A stretch of DNA of 64,000 nucleotides from Bdellovibrionaceae bacterium UBA3535 (GTDB lineage: Bacteria > Bdellovibrionota > Bdellovibrionia > Bdellovibrionales > UBA840), in contig DFOS01000005.1 of the NCBI GenBank assembly GCA_002376845.1, positions 1-64,000 of the forward strand. The letters run 5' to 3'. Below, piece by piece: positions 35,521 through 43,622 of the stretch; position 1 is the stretch's first letter; every line of letters starts with the position of its first letter. Both the position numbers and the translations under genes were made by a program. Below the pieces are notes generated by a model. The model was not told the origin of the DNA. It saw only the letters and a program-made list of their open reading frames with translations, and did no database searches.

Positions 35521-36248
35521 ACTCGACTCCTCAAAATCTTTTCGACTCGTGCAACATCTTCGGGCTCATCCACTCCCACAGTTTCAAAATCCCCTACTAA
35601 GACACCAATTTTTTCACCCATGTACAAGGCTCGCAACTGCTCCAAACTTTCTTTTTTTTCCAGTGCCGTTGGTGGCTGTTCACAATATCTCTTTAAAAAG
35701 TTTTTACGATAAGCATATATGCCGATATGCTGAAATGCCACATCCTCTTGGTAATTCGGGTCGCGGCTAAAGGGTATGGGAAAACGCGAAAAGTAAATGG
35801 CTTCATTGTGTTGATTACAAATCACTTTGACCGCATTGGGGTTTTGCAGATCTTCTTGCTTTAGCTTGCTAGCCAGGGTGGCCATATTTAAATCCTCTCG
35901 ATTTTCACATAGCTGAGCCAAACCCTGAAGAGCCGCCGCCGAAACCAACGGCTCATCTCCTTGTATATTAAATACCCAATCAAAGTCTTTATTGGTGCTA
36001 GCAGCGTAAACGCGGTCCGTACCCGTCGGAATATCTTTATCAGTCATTGCGGCCGATACATTCAATTTTTCTGCTAACGTCGCTATTTCTGGATGATCCG
36101 TGGCCACAATGATTTCGTTGAAAACATCTGCGGCCTGAATGCCTTCCACCACCCAGGCCAACATTTCCTTATCTAAGATTTTTGCCAGTGGCTTCCCAGG
36201 AAAACGAATGGAATCAAAACGTGCTGGCACCACTGCTAGTAAGTTCAT
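35517..36248 (-). CDS. kdsB: CMP-Kdo synthetase (KdsB)
   Basis: A 243-residue cytidylyltransferase activating Kdo for LPS inner-core synthesis. The signature VVPARFDSIRFPGKPLAKI at the N-terminus, TDHPEI and FNIQGDEPL are visible. Overlaps of 4 bp with both neighbours indicate coupling with pyrG, which makes its CTP substrate. Confidence 0.96.
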   Translation of the reverse strand: MNLLAVVPARFDSIRFPGKPLAKILDKEMLAWVVEGIQAADVFNEIIVATDHPEIATLAEKLNVSAAMTDKDIPTGTDRVYAASTNKDFDWVFNIQGDEPLVSAAALQGLAQLCENREDLNMATLASKLKQEDLQNPNAVKVICNQHNEAIYFSRFPIPFSRDPNYQEDVAFQHIGIYAYRKNFLKRYCEQPPTALEKKESLEQLRALYMGEKIGVLVGDFETVGVDEPEDVARVEKILRSRV

Positions 36249-36466
36249 ATATGCCCCTTAAGATTGTAAATGGATATCATCACCCCTAACAGAAAGCAAT
36301 TCGCGAAGAATAAGACGGTGTAAAAGGCCCCCAACCAGGCATGCTTTGCCTTTAAACACTCCAAATTTCTCAGCCCCTCCGGTTGTAGCCAAAATCCAAA
36401 TGTAAGGAAACTCACCATTAAGAACCAAAGGGTAAAAAGACTATAAAGAATCACTCTTTCACCCAT
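36245..36466 (-). CDS. Small two-helix membrane protein
   Basis: A 73-residue hydrophobic protein with two predicted transmembrane helices (about residues 5-27 and 43-67), separated by a short loop containing the only Cys in the first half (NLECLKAKHAW). It overlaps ysxC by 16 bp and kdsB by 4 bp, so it is part of the operon. No family recognised. Confidence 0.7.
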   Translation of the reverse strand: MGERVILYSLFTLWFLMVSFLTFGFWLQPEGLRNLECLKAKHAWLGAFYTVLFFANCFLLGVMISIYNLKGHI

Positions 36467-37005
36467 TCTTCAAAGATATAGGCTTCCACATCCTGGATGC
36501 CCTGCTTCTTGGTATTGGATATTAAAAAACATGGCAAGCCGCTGGCCTTTAAAAAATAGTCCTGCTTTTTCGATTTTTCTGATTGCTTTAATTTATCACT
36601 TTTCGTCAATGCCAAGAGCATAGGAATTCCCGCGCTTTCGCACCACCTCTTTAAGTCCTCTTCCTCTGCTTGCCATCGCCGCTGACAATCCACCAATAAG
36701 ACAAGTCCCGATAGGCAGTCACGATTCATCAAATAGGTTTCGATCATTTCCTTCCATTTTTGCACTTCCTCACGGCTGCGTTTGGCAAAGCCATAGCCGG
36801 GCATATCCACCAAGCGATAGAATTTTCCAGCATCATAGAAATTTAATAGAATCGTCTTTCCCGGTGAGGCAGAAACCCGCGCGATTTTTTTTCCCAAAAC
36901 CTGATTGATGAAGGAAGATTTTCCAGCGTTAGATCGGCCCACCACTGCCACTTCGGCACGGTCCGCTATAGGATAATCTTTGGGCAATACGGCTGATCGA
37001 ATCAC
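36451..37005 (-). CDS. ysxC: Ribosome biogenesis GTPase YsxC/EngB
   Basis: A 184-residue small GTPase needed for 50S assembly. G1 GRSNAGKSSFIN, G3 DMPGYGFAKRS and G4 TKSDKL are intact, and the length is slightly below the usual 195-210. It is the first gene of the long minus-strand train leading through the Kdo genes into the gliding cluster. Confidence 0.94.
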   Translation of the reverse strand: MIRSAVLPKDYPIADRAEVAVVGRSNAGKSSFINQVLGKKIARVSASPGKTILLNFYDAGKFYRLVDMPGYGFAKRSREEVQKWKEMIETYLMNRDCLSGLVLLVDCQRRWQAEEEDLKRWCESAGIPMLLALTKSDKLKQSEKSKKQDYFLKASGLPCFLISNTKKQGIQDVEAYIFEEWVKE

Positions 37006-37126
37006 ATCTCCTCTTCCGGATTTTGTATCGTATCTCGGACAGAAAATCCACTATTTGGACAACAACTTGTATCTTTTATGGACCTAAATATCTGAAATGA
37101 CTTGTAAGTGCCCTAATTTTTCAAGC

Positions 37127-37141
37127 TGGTACGTTTCTTGT
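37127..37141 (+). promoter_or_regulatory. Possible sigma-54 promoter of the FHA-type activator gene
   Basis: TGGTACGTTTCTTGT has the GG-N10-G spacing of a -24/-12 element, with the -24 box one base off consensus (TGGTAC). The -12 dinucleotide is GT rather than GC. It lies 30 bp before the ATG of a sigma-54 activator, so autoregulation is conceivable. Weak evidence. Confidence 0.3.
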
Positions 37142-37170
37142 AAAGATCCTCTGGCAATAGGAGGAAAAGC

Positions 37171-38445
37171 ATGCAAACGCAAAATATTCGTCAACAGCAA
37201 AAAGTGGTGAAAAGGGTGGCCTATTTACAAGCCATAGACAACTCCGGAACGCAAAATTGGGAGTTGAAGGAGGCAACTTTATATATCGGCCGTAGCAGCG
37301 AAAATGATATTTGCATAGCCAATCCCTTTGTTTCCCGTCAGCACGCCAAAATCGAACAGAAAAATGGCGATTTTTTGCTGCAAGATCTAAATAGTCAAAA
37401 CGGCACCTATGTAAATCAAAGCTGTGTGCAGGTGGCCATATTGCAAGAGGGAGATCGGCTGCGAATAGGGAAAACGGACTTTTTGTTTACTTTCAAAAAA
37501 CAGCAAAGAGCCGAGAGCTTGCAAAGCAAAAACCTGGCCTACCAGCAGCAATTGCAGTCACTGCCGCGAATTGCTAGCACCGACCTACCGGTTTTGATAT
37601 TGGGGGAATCTGGATGCGGCAAAGAAATGCTCGCCAAAAGCATTCACGAAAGTTCTTTGCGCCGCAAAGGTCCTCTTATCACCATCAATTGCAGCGCACT
37701 TTCCAAACAAGTGATTGAGAGTGAGCTTTTTGGCCACATCAAAGGTAGTTTTACTGATGCCGCACAAAGCCGCAAAGGCGCCTTTCAAGCAGCTCGGGGC
37801 GGCACACTGGTATTGGATGAAATTGGGGATCTACCATTGGAGCTGCAGCCCAAACTTTTGCGTGCTCTAGAAAATAAGGAAATACGCCCTCTAGGTAGTG
37901 ATCATACCATAAAAACCGATGTACGAATCATCTCCTCCACTCACAAAAATCTAAAGCATATGGTAAGCACAGGAGATTTTCGTAAAGACCTATTTTTTCG
38001 ACTCAACATCATACCCTTTCATATTCCCAAATTAAAAAATCGCATGGAAGATTTTGAGGATTTGTTGGCATCTTTTGCCCGTGAAATGCGGCTTAGCTTT
38101 AGTCATGAAGCGGTTCTTAAAATGAAAACGCATTCATGGCCTGGAAATATTCGCGAACTCAAAAATACCGTAAGCCGTGCTTCCGCTCTATTTGGCCAAG
38201 CCTATACTGTAAAAGAAGAGGACTTGCCGATGATCATGGAAAACCAAGCCGAAGATCACCCCGTCAACCGCCCTGCGGGCATGTCGGTATTTCAGCAAAT
38301 TGAATATGATATGATTAAGCAAAGACTTGTTGCGAACAATGGCAATCAACGACTAACAGCTTTGGAGCTAGGGATTCCCAAAAGCACTTTGAATGATAAA
38401 ATAAAACGCTTTGATATTAATATAAAGGACTTACTTAAGGCTTAA
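37171..38445 (+). CDS. FHA-domain sigma-54-dependent transcriptional activator
   Basis: A 424-residue enhancer-binding protein. An FHA phosphothreonine-binding domain (about 20-105: YIGRSSENDI, VSRQHAKI, NSQNGTYVN) replaces the usual receiver. An AAA+ sigma-54 interaction domain (about 120-345) has Walker A GESGCGKE, Walker B TLVLDEIGDL and arginine finger region FRKDLFFRLNI. A Fis-type HTH lies at the end (NQRLTALELGIPKSTLNDKI). The sigma-54 contact loop reads GSFTDA instead of GAFTGA. The FHA module implies input from a Ser/Thr kinase. SD AGGAGG precedes the ATG. The 3' end overlaps the FliL-like gene by 11 bp. Confidence 0.93.
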   Translation: MQTQNIRQQQKVVKRVAYLQAIDNSGTQNWELKEATLYIGRSSENDICIANPFVSRQHAKIEQKNGDFLLQDLNSQNGTYVNQSCVQVAILQEGDRLRIGKTDFLFTFKKQQRAESLQSKNLAYQQQLQSLPRIASTDLPVLILGESGCGKEMLAKSIHESSLRRKGPLITINCSALSKQVIESELFGHIKGSFTDAAQSRKGAFQAARGGTLVLDEIGDLPLELQPKLLRALENKEIRPLGSDHTIKTDVRIISSTHKNLKHMVSTGDFRKDLFFRLNIIPFHIPKLKNRMEDFEDLLASFAREMRLSFSHEAVLKMKTHSWPGNIRELKNTVSRASALFGQAYTVKEEDLPMIMENQAEDHPVNRPAGMSVFQQIEYDMIKQRLVANNGNQRLTALELGIPKSTLNDKIKRFDINIKDLLKA

Positions 38446-39466
38446 CTATGAAGGATTTAAATAAAACAGCTTCAATAAAACCATCGTTTAATAGCGGGTC
38501 GATTTTATTTTTTAAATCTTTTTTGAGTTGTACTTTTCCATTCTCTGACTTGATGAGATCAAATTTATATTCTTCGATCACCCTCGTCATGCGATCTTTG
38601 AACTCGATCTCGCGGTCTTTTAACTCGATAGCCGTGTCCTCATTGCTCGCTTGCAGGATAATTTCAATGAATATCATGGGGTTGGAGCCAGAGGAGCGGC
38701 TAGGTCGCAGATTCGTCACAATTTTTGGTAAGACATAGGTGTAATCTGGCATATAGGCCTTTGAGAAAAAGTCTTCAAAACGCTTCTCCTTATCAAAGGT
38801 AAAACTGGCATCTGCGACCTCAGAAAAATCCGTAAGATAGGGAGATTTTCCCCAAGTAAGAATGATATTATAATAAACATAGGTTGCTGAACCAAAGACC
38901 ATCATGCTCATTGCTAAGATGCTTACGAAATACAATTTATGCTTTTTACTCAAAGACATAAACCAGGAGTAGGGCTTCTTGGCGTAAGAAATAATTTTTT
39001 GTACAAGCTCTTTACTTTTGCTCAAAAGATTTTGCGCGCTTTGTTTTGCTAGGGGCAGTTTCGCTTCCACATAGGCCAAAAACTTTCGCCAAGGCTTGTT
39101 CTTTTCTTTTTCTGCTGCAATGGCTTCCGCTTTTTTTGCCTCTTCTGATTTTATAGCATCATCCACTTGCTCGGTTTCGACAAAAGATTGAAAGGCATCT
39201 CCTAGATCCAAATCCGCAGGGTTTTCTGGCTGCTTACTAGCTTCTTCACCACCCTCATCTTTGGCCTTTTCCTTCGTCTCTTCACTCTCCTGGCTTTTTG
39301 CCTCTTTTTCTGGATTATTGGCGTATTCCTGTGGATTCAGATCCACATTGTCCTGCAAGCGGGAATCACTTGGTTCACTAAGATTTACGTGCTCATTGAA
39401 CTCCTTAAAAAGTTGTTCCTCTAAGTCCTTAATCTCTTTTTTGTCTTTATCTTTTTCATCAGCCAT
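38435..39466 (-). CDS. FliL-like membrane protein with long charged N-terminus
   Basis: A 343-residue bitopic protein. Residues 1-125 are extremely charged (Glu/Lys/Asp), likely disordered and cytoplasmic. A second basic amphipathic stretch (about 125-175) precedes one transmembrane helix at about 180-203. The periplasmic C-terminal domain (about 225-343) resembles FliL/stomatin-like domains of flagellar motor proteins (EIILQASNEDTAIELKDREIEFKDRM in part). No flagellar genes are nearby. The ATG at 39466 is 10 nt after a perfect TATAAT with no SD, so the mRNA may be leaderless; a TTG two codons upstream is the alternative. FliL assignment is moderate. Confidence 0.78.
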   Translation of the reverse strand: MADEKDKDKKEIKDLEEQLFKEFNEHVNLSEPSDSRLQDNVDLNPQEYANNPEKEAKSQESEETKEKAKDEGGEEASKQPENPADLDLGDAFQSFVETEQVDDAIKSEEAKKAEAIAAEKEKNKPWRKFLAYVEAKLPLAKQSAQNLLSKSKELVQKIISYAKKPYSWFMSLSKKHKLYFVSILAMSMMVFGSATYVYYNIILTWGKSPYLTDFSEVADASFTFDKEKRFEDFFSKAYMPDYTYVLPKIVTNLRPSRSSGSNPMIFIEIILQASNEDTAIELKDREIEFKDRMTRVIEEYKFDLIKSENGKVQLKKDLKNKIDPLLNDGFIEAVLFKSFIVKP

Positions 39467-39476
39467 GAACAATTGT

Positions 39477-39507
39477 ATTATAGGAAAAAGTATTGCTTTT
39501 GGGTAAA
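39477..39507 (-). promoter_or_regulatory. Promoter of the FliL-like gene (near-leaderless)
   Basis: A perfect minus-strand TATAAT at 39477-39482 lies 10 nt before the ATG at 39466. The upstream -35 region is poor; TTTACC with a 19-nt spacer is the best candidate. Transcription would start within about 5 nt of the start codon. Confidence 0.5.
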
Positions 39508-39590
39508 CAAAATCACTCGACCAAAGTACATAAAATCCAATTCCGTGTTAAAAAATGAGACAAAATTCCGAAAAAAACTATGGAGGCTGT

Positions 39591-40202
39591 ATGAAATATG
39601 CATGGATCGCATTTTTATTGTTATGTTCGTGTAACTTATTAACCAAAAGAACCACGACTACGCATAATCGAGATGTAGCAAAATATATCAGCAATCAAAA
39701 CCAATACTATACCTACCAAGCCAAACAAGAGTTAGGATTTGCGAGCAAAACCTCTTTTACCAGCAACGAAAGCAATGCCATTCATTACCGGGCCAAACTT
39801 TTGAAACAAGAAGACAAACTGCAATCACCAATACTCCGGGAACAATACTTCCAAAACAAAGCCTACTTTCAAAATGACCGCCAGCGCTTGTATTTCTTAA
39901 GCCTTCCCACTCTACAAGATAGAGAAGCCTATTTGCAGCAATACGTTGAAAAAGATCGTTATCCCGCTAGCATTCAAGCAGCCATTGAAAAGCAGGACCT
40001 AGTCCCCTATATGACCAAAAATGCTGTGATCGCAGCGTGGGGAAAACCGGAAGAAGTAGAGGTTTCTGGCAATCCCATTTATAGCAACGAACGATGGATG
40101 TACCGAGCCTATCGCGATAGCGAACTAGGGGAAATAGAAGAATCACGATACCTATACTTTGAAAATGGGCAGCTCGTTGCTTGGGAAACCAAAGACAACT
40201 AG
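39591..40202 (+). CDS. Putative lipoprotein
   Basis: A 203-residue lipoprotein with signal peptide MKYAWIAFLLLCSCNLL, with lipid-modified Cys likely at residue 12 or 14. The mature region is rich in Gln, Tyr and Asn with no Cys. The C-terminal 80 residues carry a SmpA/OmlA-like or GWxTD-like pattern: MTKNAVIAAWGKPEEVEV followed by ERWMYR and YLYFENGQLVAWE. The ATG at 39591 is chosen because GGAGG lies 6 nt upstream. It ends with a 4-bp stop overlap (CTAG) against polA. Confidence 0.8.
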   Translation: MKYAWIAFLLLCSCNLLTKRTTTTHNRDVAKYISNQNQYYTYQAKQELGFASKTSFTSNESNAIHYRAKLLKQEDKLQSPILREQYFQNKAYFQNDRQRLYFLSLPTLQDREAYLQQYVEKDRYPASIQAAIEKQDLVPYMTKNAVIAAWGKPEEVEVSGNPIYSNERWMYRAYRDSELGEIEESRYLYFENGQLVAWETKDN

Positions 40203-42751
40203 TGGGCTTGCTGCCAATTCTCCCCGACTCCAATATTCACTTTTAAGCGTGTTTTTAATTTTACCGCCGACTCCATCGCCTCGCGAATGATTTCCACTTG
40301 TTGCTCAAGCTTTTCTTCTGGGCATTGAAAAATCAATTCATCATGCACTTGCAAAAGCATTTCCGCACTTGTTTGTTGGTCCACAAGAATCATGGACTTT
40401 TTCACAATATCACTAGCAGAAGACTGCATAGGGGCGTTGATAGCAGCGCGTTCACCAAATTTTTGTACGCTGGGATTTTTAGAATAAATTTCTTCAATAT
40501 AGCGTCTGCGGCCAAAAATGCTTTCTACATAACCCTGCTCTTTGGCCTTTGCCACGATGTCATTCATATAGGTTTTTACGTTTTTAAAGCGCTGAAAATA
40601 AGTGTCGATGATTTCTTTGGCTTCTCGTCGACTAATTCCCAAATTCTCTGCCAATGTGTAAGCTCCCATACCATAAGCTATGCCAAAGTTTACCGCCTTA
40701 GCTCGGCGGCGCATCTCTGGATGTACATCCTTTAATGCCACACCAAAAACTTCACTCGCCGTCAGCGCATGAATGTCTATGTCCTCATTAAAGGCCTTAA
40801 TCAAAGAGGGGTCTTCTGTTATATGCGCCAAAACGCGAAGCTCAATTTGGCTATAGTCTGCTGCAATCAACTTATTACCTGGATCTGCCACAAAGGCTTT
40901 GCGTATTGCACCACCTCTAGGGCTGCGGATCGGAATATTTTGTAAATTGGGATTGGAGCTGGAAAGTCTACCCGTTGTGGTCACTGCCTGATTAAAATGG
41001 GAATGAATTTTACCCGTCTCGCTACTAACGAGTTTTGGTAAGGCTTCAATGTAGGTACTTAATAGCTTTTTTATCTCCCGGTATTGAATGATCTGCTTAC
41101 AAAAGGGATAGTCCTTGCCTAGCTTTTCTAAAACCTCTGAATCTGTGGAGTATCCAGTTTTGGTTTTCTTTATCACTGGCAAGCCCTTTACTTCAAACAA
41201 GGCATGGGCCAATTGCTTGGGACTGTCTAGATTGATTTCTATATCTAGCTCTTTTTGAATTTCACTTTTCAATTCTTCTACTTCTTTTAAGGCATCTTGC
41301 TTTTGTGCCTCCAATTCGTCTAAATCTAAACGAATACCAGCATGCTCCATTTTATGTAGTATGGGTGCTAAGGAAATTTCTAAGTCGCGATATATTTCAT
41401 AGACTTTTTGTTTTTTCGTTACGCCCACCAAAGCCTTATTGATCGTTAATAGAGCTAGATAAAATTCTTCTACCCGCTCCAGCAAAGCATCTGAATCTGA
41501 GAAATGAGCTTGGATTAAAAACTCTTCCGTTTTCACCTCTTTTGATGAATAGGTATAGGCTAAGAGCTGCAAGTCCTCTTTGATCGAATATGTATGGATA
41601 TCCAGCTCTCTTAGAATGGATTTAATATCAAAACCTTGCCATGTGTAGTTTTCTAAATCCACTTCATCGACGGCAAGTAGCAAGTGTTCTTGGCCCAAAT
41701 AGATTTGACCTTGAAAGCGAAATGCAAAGATCGGATCCTTGCGTTTAAATTTATCCACATCCTCTATCACTAAGATTTTTTTCTTCGGTAAATGCTTGTG
41801 TTCTAATTCTGGAAAATGCCCCTTTAACTTTTCGTAGGAAAATTCCGGTAATTTTTCTCCGCGCTCGACTTTTTTGTCTTCTGATTTTTCCTCTACCGCA
41901 AAGAACTTCTTTAAAAAGCGATCAAACTCCAGCTCTTCTAGTAAAGCCTTCAGCTCCTCATCACGATAACCTTGCCAACGAAAGTCTTCTTTGTCTTTTG
42001 CTTCTATGACGTTATCTGTAACGATGGTAATCAATTCTTGTGATAAAAACGCGTTCTCTTTGTTTTCTTCTAATTTTTTGGCTAAATTCTTATTTTTAAC
42101 TTTTTCAATATTTTTATAAATATTTTCTAAACTACCAAATTCGCCTAATAATTTTTGTGCGCCCTTAGGTCCAATCCCTTTTACACCAGGAATATTGTCC
42201 GAGCTATCTCCCACCAAGGCCAGATAATCGATCATCTGTTCTGGTTTAACCCCCCATTTTTCTTCTACTTCTTTGGGGCCAAAATACATCTCTTTCATGG
42301 GTTCAAACATATTGGTTTTGTCGGAGACCAATTGTGCAAAATCCTTATCCCCACTAATGATCACGGGATGCAAATCTTGTTGTTCGCCCCACTTGGCAAG
42401 CATGCCTATAATGTCGTCGGCCTCGTAGTCTTTTAATTCTAAACATTTCGCCCCCATGGCCTCAGCTAGTTTAGAAATATAAGGAACCTGCGGAACCAAG
42501 TCTTCTGGCATCTCCCCGCGATTGGCTTTGTATTCTGGATATATCTTTTTTCGAAAGGAAGGATCTTTGCGATCAAAACAAAACACCATATATTCTGGGT
42601 GAAACTGTTCCAACATTTTTACGCACATGGAGATAAAGCCATATAGTGCGTTGGTTGGCATACCTTTAGAATTGGAAAGGTGTCTTATGGCATAAAAAGC
42701 GCGAAAATACATCGCGCTAACATCAACGAGTAGGAAATTCTTCTTCTGCAT
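40199..42751 (-). CDS. polA: DNA polymerase I
   Basis: An 850-residue polymerase. The N-terminal 5'-3' exonuclease domain (about 1-270) is intact (SGDKDFAQLV, SSDNIPGVKGIGPKGAQKLL). The central 3'-5' exonuclease-like domain (about 300-460) appears degenerate, as no DxE catalytic motif is visible, so proofreading is probably lost. The polymerase domain (about 490-850) has motif A ADYSQIELR, motif B RRRAKAVNFGIAYGMGAY and motif C QVHDELIF. No ribosome binding site is visible at the start, and the HTH gene stops 24 nt upstream. Confidence 0.97.
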   Translation of the reverse strand: MQKKNFLLVDVSAMYFRAFYAIRHLSNSKGMPTNALYGFISMCVKMLEQFHPEYMVFCFDRKDPSFRKKIYPEYKANRGEMPEDLVPQVPYISKLAEAMGAKCLELKDYEADDIIGMLAKWGEQQDLHPVIISGDKDFAQLVSDKTNMFEPMKEMYFGPKEVEEKWGVKPEQMIDYLALVGDSSDNIPGVKGIGPKGAQKLLGEFGSLENIYKNIEKVKNKNLAKKLEENKENAFLSQELITIVTDNVIEAKDKEDFRWQGYRDEELKALLEELEFDRFLKKFFAVEEKSEDKKVERGEKLPEFSYEKLKGHFPELEHKHLPKKKILVIEDVDKFKRKDPIFAFRFQGQIYLGQEHLLLAVDEVDLENYTWQGFDIKSILRELDIHTYSIKEDLQLLAYTYSSKEVKTEEFLIQAHFSDSDALLERVEEFYLALLTINKALVGVTKKQKVYEIYRDLEISLAPILHKMEHAGIRLDLDELEAQKQDALKEVEELKSEIQKELDIEINLDSPKQLAHALFEVKGLPVIKKTKTGYSTDSEVLEKLGKDYPFCKQIIQYREIKKLLSTYIEALPKLVSSETGKIHSHFNQAVTTTGRLSSSNPNLQNIPIRSPRGGAIRKAFVADPGNKLIAADYSQIELRVLAHITEDPSLIKAFNEDIDIHALTASEVFGVALKDVHPEMRRRAKAVNFGIAYGMGAYTLAENLGISRREAKEIIDTYFQRFKNVKTYMNDIVAKAKEQGYVESIFGRRRYIEEIYSKNPSVQKFGERAAINAPMQSSASDIVKKSMILVDQQTSAEMLLQVHDELIFQCPEEKLEQQVEIIREAMESAVKLKTRLKVNIGVGENWQQAH

Positions 42752-42775
42752 AGAGAAGGAGTACTCGATTCAACA

Positions 42776-43057
42776 TCAATCATCAAATGATTCTATGTCA
42801 AATTCAGAAATTTGATTGTATTGCCTTTGCTTCAGATAGCTTTCGGATTGAGAAGAAAATCGCAAGCGTCGAGAATAATCCCTTAGCTGCCCAAACAAGG
42901 CATCCAGTTGATAGATGGATTCTTGATCAAGACCAAGCTCCCCTCTTTCAATTGCGTTCCAACGATGCGCATCCATGCCCATTCTGCGTCCCATTTCTGC
43001 TTGCGACCATCCTAACTCCAAACGTAAGTGTCGCAAGTTCTCTGGAGTCCATGCCAT
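42776..43057 (-). CDS. XRE-type helix-turn-helix protein
   Basis: A 93-residue protein with an N-terminal HTH (about residues 5-55: LRHLRLELGWSQAEMGRRMGM, IERGELGL). A C-terminal tail of about 35 residues is rich in Gln, Ser and Asp. It is likely a DNA-binding regulator, though no partner toxin is encoded next to it. It lies 24 nt upstream of polA in the same direction. The target is unknown. Confidence 0.82.
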   Translation of the reverse strand: MAWTPENLRHLRLELGWSQAEMGRRMGMDAHRWNAIERGELGLDQESIYQLDALFGQLRDYSRRLRFSSQSESYLKQRQYNQISEFDIESFDD

Positions 43058-43204
43058 ATCGGCCTCCCATAAATGTGAAAATCCCTTTTCAACTTACCAA
43101 TATTCTAAACATGCACAGGGCTAAGCCCGCCCATGTTTTTAAGATCTAGACCTATGTCTTTATCTATGAATAAAGCTTATGACGGCTTTGTATTGCATTG
43201 CAAG

Positions 43205-43228
43205 AAAAACATGTACCCTTCAGTACAT
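43205..43228 (-). terminator. Weak terminator after ftsB
   Basis: Minus-strand ATGTAC-TGAAGG-GTACAT followed by GTTTTT begins 2 nt after the ftsB stop codon. The 6-bp stem is A/T-containing and weak. The remaining intergenic stretch 43058-43204 shows only a short GGGC/GCCC hairpin and no gene. Confidence 0.4.
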
Positions 43229-43229
43229 T

Positions 43230-43544
43230 TTAATTTTCACTCTCCGATTTGGAAAAATAAAAGACCACTTCATCTGCCTCAACAAAGTCAAAACGGTCCT
43301 TGGCCTGATGCTTGATATACAGAGGGTCCTTGGCCTTTTTAATTTTAACCTTTAGAAGGTCCAAGTCCGCATGGTTTTTATCGATACGCTCTTGTAAGGT
43401 TTTATAATCTTGCTGCAAAGACCACCAGCGATATAGGCTGCCATCTAATACCAAGGTAATAAAGATAAAGGCCAAGCAGAATATAAGGACCTTCTTGGGA
43501 CTATGAAGCCATTCATTTAGCCATACAAAAAAACCACGGATCAT
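43230..43544 (-). CDS. ftsB: Septum formation initiator FtsB/DivIC-like
   Basis: A 104-residue bitopic cell-division protein. A transmembrane helix (about residues 18-36) is followed by a periplasmic coiled coil (about 45-75) and the conserved Lys/Asp-rich end (KDRFDFVEADEVVFYF). No Shine-Dalgarno sequence precedes the ATG. A TAGAAT box ends 6 nt upstream, with TTGCCC 18 nt before it, so translation may start at the mRNA 5' end. In many genomes ftsB lies next to eno, and here one gene intervenes. Confidence 0.85.
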   Translation of the reverse strand: MIRGFFVWLNEWLHSPKKVLIFCLAFIFITLVLDGSLYRWWSLQQDYKTLQERIDKNHADLDLLKVKIKKAKDPLYIKHQAKDRFDFVEADEVVFYFSKSESEN

Positions 43545-43550
43545 ATTTAT

Positions 43551-43580
43551 ATTCTAAGGGCCCCCAATAAAAAAGGGCAA
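43551..43580 (-). promoter_or_regulatory. ftsB promoter, leaderless
   Basis: Minus-strand TTGCCC (43575-43580), 18-nt spacer and TAGAAT (43551-43556). The -35 box lies inside the terminator hairpin of the upstream gene. The expected start site coincides with the ftsB ATG at 43544. Confidence 0.5.
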
Positions 43581-43600
43581 GTACTAAGCTTGCCCTTTTT
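43570..43600 (-). terminator. Terminator of the outer-membrane protein gene
   Basis: AAAAAGGGCAAG, a 7-nt loop and CTTGCCCTTTTT form a perfect 12-bp stem flanked by A and T runs. It is 22 nt downstream of the stop codon of the gene at 43623-44495. Confidence 0.9.
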
Positions 43601-43622
43601 AGATCTTAAGCCGTATTAACTA

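Noticed and set aside
42776..43057. XRE protein as antitoxin of a toxin-antitoxin pair
   Set aside because: No small toxin-like gene is adjacent; polA follows directly and the upstream 170 bp are non-coding.
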